Source: Thermofilaceae archaeon | Lineage (GTDB): Archaea; Thermoproteota; Thermoprotei; Thermofilales; Thermofilaceae | Reading direction: 5' to 3' | Assembly (NCBI GenBank): GCA_027017025.1 | Contig: JALURH010000221.1 | Span: forward strand, 1-7,637 | Length of the DNA: 7,637 bases | Position numbers and translations under genes: made by a program | Notes under the pieces: generated by a model | The model's database searches: none | What the model was told of the DNA's origin: nothing | Seen by the model: only the letters and a program-made list of their open reading frames with translations | Shown: positions 5,596 to 7,637 of the stretch, in pieces | Position numbering within the stretch: position 1 is the first letter of the stretch | Layout: the number at the start of each line of letters is the position of its first letter

Positions 5596-5980
5596 ATTAG
5601 TACTAGATACTTCCTTTCTTATAGAGATGTTAGATAGAGGGCGTAGAGAACTAGCTGAGCTATTAGCAGAGTATGAAGAGGCAATTATCCCTTGGATAAG
5701 CCTCTACGAATACCTCTATGGGCATAAAGTAGGGAGGAGGATAAGTGATGAAGAGCTCCTATCTAGGAAGGGGAAGGTAGAATCCCTAGGCTTAGTAGCC
5801 TGGAACAACCAGGAGGTCATTGAGGAGGCTCTCAAACTAGACTTTATGCTAGCAGAGAAGGGGGAGAAGATACCCTTCAGCGACCTCCTAGTAGTAGCGT
5901 TCGCCAATGTCTATGATGCAGATCTAGCAACCTTTGACAAAAAACACTTTAAAATCATTAGAAACAGATTAGTTCCATAA
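5552..5980 (+). CDS. vapC: PIN-domain toxin VapC
   Basis: Ribonuclease toxin with an intact PIN fold. From TTG 5552 it has 142 residues. The four acidic residues are present: Asp19 (LVLDTSFLIEML), Glu53 (SLYEYLYG), Asp111 (IPFSDLLVVAFA) and Asp129 (LATFDKKHF). TTG 5552 is chosen because of the perfect GGAGGTG seven bases before it; a TTG at 5513 would lengthen the protein without such a signal, and no other start codon lies between 5552 and the PIN core. The first 15 residues are unusually basic (KKRLKRSRK), a by-product of overlapping the vapB tail in another frame. It is co-transcribed with vapB, and a T-rich stretch follows. Confidence 0.88.
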   Translation: MKKRLKRSRKESGGRLVLDTSFLIEMLDRGRRELAELLAEYEEAIIPWISLYEYLYGHKVGRRISDEELLSRKGKVESLGLVAWNNQEVIEEALKLDFMLAEKGEKIPFSDLLVVAFANVYDADLATFDKKHFKIIRNRLVP

Positions 5981-5995
5981 CATATTCGGTTTAGA

Positions 5996-6016
5996 GGAAA
6001 AATCTTCTCTTCTTTC
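5996..6016 (+). terminator. Pyrimidine-rich possible terminator after vapC
   Basis: Following the vapC stop, AATCTTCTCTTCTTTC (about 6001-6016) is a T/C-rich tract without a clear hairpin, compatible with archaeal termination. It separates vapC from the convergent gene ending at 6105. Confidence 0.3.
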
Positions 6017-6104
6017 AGAGGATGTTCTAGCCTGCTACTGTTTCAAAACCCTAAAGGGTGAGGGTTCTCGGTGTTGCTAGGGGGAGGAGGTTAGGGAGAG
6101 GAAG

Positions 6105-6998
6105 TTAAGAGTAAATCCTTTCTTTCACCCTTCCTCTGTTCTCCATTAGCTTGTCTAGGATTTCGAGGAGCAAGTCGGCGTCCCTCCCCGAGTACTCTCC
6201 TAGGATGAAGTCCCTGACGATGAGCAGGTGTTCTGGGATGCGGCGGGCTAGGGGCGGCGACTCCTCCTTTAGCTCCTCATATACCCTCCAGAAGTTCTCT
6301 ATATCCATGAAAGGTAATGAGACCGCTACATCATAGGCATCCGTCCTTACGCCGAAGCTCCTTCTAGTGAGCGTCATGAGGATGACGTGCTCGAAGGTTA
6401 GCCTCCCGCTCCTGAGCACTCGGGATAGATCCCATACCATCCTACCCTCTTCCCTAAAACCGTCAACCACGACATCAACTTTAACGTCTTCGATGGGGTG
6501 CCTGAGCCTGTAATCGACGTGGACACCTCTCTCCTTCTCCAGAACAAGGCCTAGGCTGTACTTGAGGAGGGCTACTAGCGCTCTTGCGTGCTCTCTTACT
6601 ACAAGCACGTCGATATCGTGTGTTATCCGCGTGTGGGTCGGCACAACGAAGTGTATCTTCGCGGCCCCTATCAAGTCGGCTTTGAGCCCCGCCTCCTCGA
6701 TGATGTTTAGAATTCTCCTCCCCAGTTCGTATGGTGGAGCCTCCCTCCTGTAGTCTCCTTTCTTCTCGACAAGCTCTCTAGCTTCCTCCTCGGTTAAGGG
6801 CTTGATCACCCTGTAGTAGACCCTCATCCCCCTCCTCACAGGCTCAACGTAGCCGTGTTTAACCAGTACCTTCAAGTACCTCTGAACAGTTCGGGTGGAG
6901 ATGCCGAGGAGCTCAGCCACCTTCCTGCTATTCCCCTTACCACCCAATAGGCGGAAGGCATTGTATATCTCAAACAGCCTATCAACCTCCATAGCCAC
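6105..6998 (-). CDS. Winged-helix/nucleotidyltransferase fusion, AbiEii-like
   Basis: A 297-residue protein. Residues about 4-65 form a winged helix (AELLGISTRTVQRYLKVL, wing GMRVYYRV). Residues about 95-225 resemble the minimal nucleotidyltransferases of the AbiEii toxin group: IGAAKIHF, then TRITHDIDVLVV with Asp128 and Asp130 as metal ligands, VKVDVVVDG with Asp175 as a possible third ligand, and LTFEHVILMTLTRRSFGVRTDAYDVA at the place of the family's Lys/Asp-rich block. The usual Lys there is not evident. In type IV systems the antitoxin AbiEi is a separate winged-helix protein; here both parts are in one chain. Base composition is richer (sampled lines 50-57% GC) than the adjacent vapB and mntA, hinting at transfer. 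GTG 6998 fits a leaderless start; ATG 6992 is the alternative. Activity is inferred. Confidence 0.75.
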   Translation of the reverse strand: MAMEVDRLFEIYNAFRLLGGKGNSRKVAELLGISTRTVQRYLKVLVKHGYVEPVRRGMRVYYRVIKPLTEEEARELVEKKGDYRREAPPYELGRRILNIIEEAGLKADLIGAAKIHFVVPTHTRITHDIDVLVVREHARALVALLKYSLGLVLEKERGVHVDYRLRHPIEDVKVDVVVDGFREEGRMVWDLSRVLRSGRLTFEHVILMTLTRRSFGVRTDAYDVAVSLPFMDIENFWRVYEELKEESPPLARRIPEHLLIVRDFILGEYSGRDADLLLEILDKLMENRGRVKERIYS

Positions 6999-7012
6999 CC
7001 CTATCCATTACG

Positions 7013-7039
7013 TGTCGCAAACTTATAAAGATGGCGACA
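7013..7039 (-). promoter_or_regulatory. Promoter with dyad operator of the winged-helix/nucleotidyltransferase gene
   Basis: TGTCGC (7013-7018) and GCGACA (7034-7039) are perfect inverted repeats centred on the TATA box CTTTATAAGT (minus strand, 7030-7021). The TATA centre lies about 26 bp before GTG 6998, predicting a leaderless message. A dyad bracketing TATA is well placed for repression by the gene's own winged helix. The arms are seen; autoregulation is inferred. Confidence 0.55.
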
Positions 7040-7245
7040 AGATAGTTTAAAAGGATGCGCCACAAAACACACTAGTCTCCTATCCCTCATCTGAGGAGGA
7101 GCAGGGTTACCATTCTCCCACTCTGTATCTTTCTGATGTAGAGTTCCGCACATTTTTAACCTTAGTTGACCGAGTACTACTTCTTTAAAGAGAAAAATAT
7201 CGATTGAAGCTATATGATATTTAAAACCTATTCTTCGTTGTTTAA
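7040..7245. other. Intergenic stretch with no supportable gene
   Basis: A minus-strand reading frame spans 7249-7001 (82 codons, beginning MVKQRRIGFK), but it overlaps the promoter of the 6105-6998 gene. Its only TATA-like sequence is about five bases from its ATG, and its composition (NGNPAPPQM, CFVAHPF) looks like translated non-coding DNA. No tRNA, C/D box RNA or repeat array is recognisable. It may hold debris of an older insertion, which I cannot prove. Confidence 0.4.
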
Positions 7246-7265
7246 CCATGATTATATAAACATGG
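7246..7265 (+). promoter_or_regulatory. Promoter with flanking inverted repeat of the MNT-HEPN operon
   Basis: CCATG (7246-7250) and CATGG (7261-7265) bracket ATTATATAAA, the TATA box. Its centre predicts a transcript start at about 7282, leaving a leader of some eight bases before ATG 7290. The five-base arms are short, so operator function is tentative. Confidence 0.45.
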
Positions 7266-7289
7266 GATAATAATAGATATGTAAGGAAA

Positions 7290-7607
7290 ATGGAAGAAGA
7301 GGTTTTGAGGAAGATAAGGAGTGTTGTTTTAGGTGTTGCTGAGAGGTATGGTGTTGTGGTAGATAAGATTATTTTGTTTGGTTCTAGAGCTAGAGGAGAC
7401 TATAGAGAAAACTCAGACTGGGACATATTAATAGTAACGAAGGATAAGCTCCACTTAAATGAGAAAATCGAATTGTGGTATGACATATATAGGGGCCTAG
7501 GTCTTCCCGCCGATATAATTATAGTCTCCAAGGAGATTCTTGAAAAATTCAAAAATAGTAAAGGATTTATTTACAGCTATGCAATCTCTGAAGGAGTCGT
7601 AGTATGA
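7290..7607 (+). CDS. mntA: MNT-type nucleotidyltransferase antitoxin MntA
   Basis: A 105-residue minimal nucleotidyltransferase. The diagnostic block is ILFGSRARGDYRENSDWDI (28-46): Gly31-Ser32 bind nucleotide, and Asp43 and Asp45 bind metal. Asp75 (LPADIIIV) is the likely third carboxylate. Proteins of this type neutralise HEPN ribonuclease toxins, in characterised cases by adding AMP residues to a toxin tyrosine. The stop overlaps the next start (ATGA at 7604-7607), so the pair is translationally coupled. ATG 7290 has a weak AAGG before it and fits a TATA box at 7252-7259. Base use is AT-rich, unlike the convergently spaced GC-richer gene to its left. Confidence 0.88.
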   Translation: MEEEVLRKIRSVVLGVAERYGVVVDKIILFGSRARGDYRENSDWDILIVTKDKLHLNEKIELWYDIYRGLGLPADIIIVSKEILEKFKNSKGFIYSYAISEGVVV

Positions 7608-7637
7608 GAGAAGATGTTAAAAGATGGTTAAAATACG
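7604..7637 (+). CDS. hepT: HEPN-domain toxin HepT, 5' end only (cut by window edge)
   Basis: ATG 7604 overlaps the mntA stop and reads MREDVKRWLKY before the window ends. A W-L-K/R-x-A start about eight residues in is typical of HEPN proteins, which follow MNT genes in this arrangement; the toxin is an RNA-degrading dimer. Only eleven codons are visible, so the call rests on position, overlap and this short resemblance. The catalytic RxxxxxH motif lies outside the window. Confidence 0.65.
   Translation, partial: MREDVKRWLKY

Noticed and set aside
6047..6066. AACCCT-N8-AGGGTT hairpin between vapC and the fusion gene.
   Set aside because: Only six pairs, with no T tract after it; archaeal termination rarely needs hairpins. 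Not distinguishable from chance.
7001..7249. An 82-codon minus-strand frame with a proline-rich stretch (NGNPAPPQM) loosely like tails of archaeal transposase proteins.
   Set aside because: No usable promoter or ribosome binding site, overlap with another gene's promoter, and unnatural composition; the resemblance is too weak to call a transposon remnant.
1..7637. Search for tRNA, rRNA, CRISPR arrays, insertion-sequence ends, att sites or a replication origin.
   Set aside because: None seen on either strand by reading; no regularly spaced repeats and no cloverleaf or T-loop signature in the intergenic stretches.

Overview
The window looks like chromosomal DNA of a hyperthermophilic crenarchaeon, probably Desulfurococcales-like. 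The evidence is the strong use of AGG/AGA, ATA and CTA codons, archaeal TATA boxes about 26 bp before several start codons (leaderless or near-leaderless messages), TTG and GTG starts, GGAGGTG-type ribosome binding sites, and dense archaeal toxin-antitoxin genes. Genus cannot be fixed from the sequence alone.

Layout. At the left edge (1-34, minus) is the probable first dozen codons of a gene leaving the window. Positions 233-2325 hold a divergent metabolic pair: a zinc-dependent medium-chain polyol/alcohol dehydrogenase (minus) and a PfkB sugar kinase closest in motifs to fructokinases (plus), with a shared promoter region. Together they would fit polyol to ketose to ketose phosphate. Positions 2371-3018 (minus) hold an AbrB-type vapB followed by a vapC that is broken by a single-base frameshift just before its last catalytic aspartate. 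A leaderless bioY (biotin ECF transporter S component, plus) follows. Convergent to it is a minus-strand pair of a roughly seven-helix membrane protein and a small winged-helix regulator joined by an ATGA overlap. A probable leaderless 10-codon ORF, in frame with the membrane protein and ended by TAG, lies upstream of that pair.

Positions 4861-5283, which look empty by ordinary gene calling, contain a decayed minus-strand gene: three protein-like blocks in shifted frames. Next come an intact second vapBC pair (5368-5980, plus), a GC-richer minus-strand gene (6105-6998) that fuses a winged helix to an AbiEii-like nucleotidyltransferase, and at the right edge a MNT nucleotidyltransferase gene whose stop overlaps (ATGA) the start of a HEPN gene cut by the window end.

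How it fits together. The right-hand two thirds is a small defence/addiction cluster holding four unrelated toxin-antitoxin-type loci, plus gene debris. All four TA-type promoters carry a different short dyad on or next to the TATA box, as expected if each module represses itself by blocking TBP/TFB. The most notable items are the one-chain winged-helix/nucleotidyltransferase protein with its matching operator-like dyad, the frameshifted vapC, the decayed gene, and the upstream ORF of the membrane protein/winged-helix pair.
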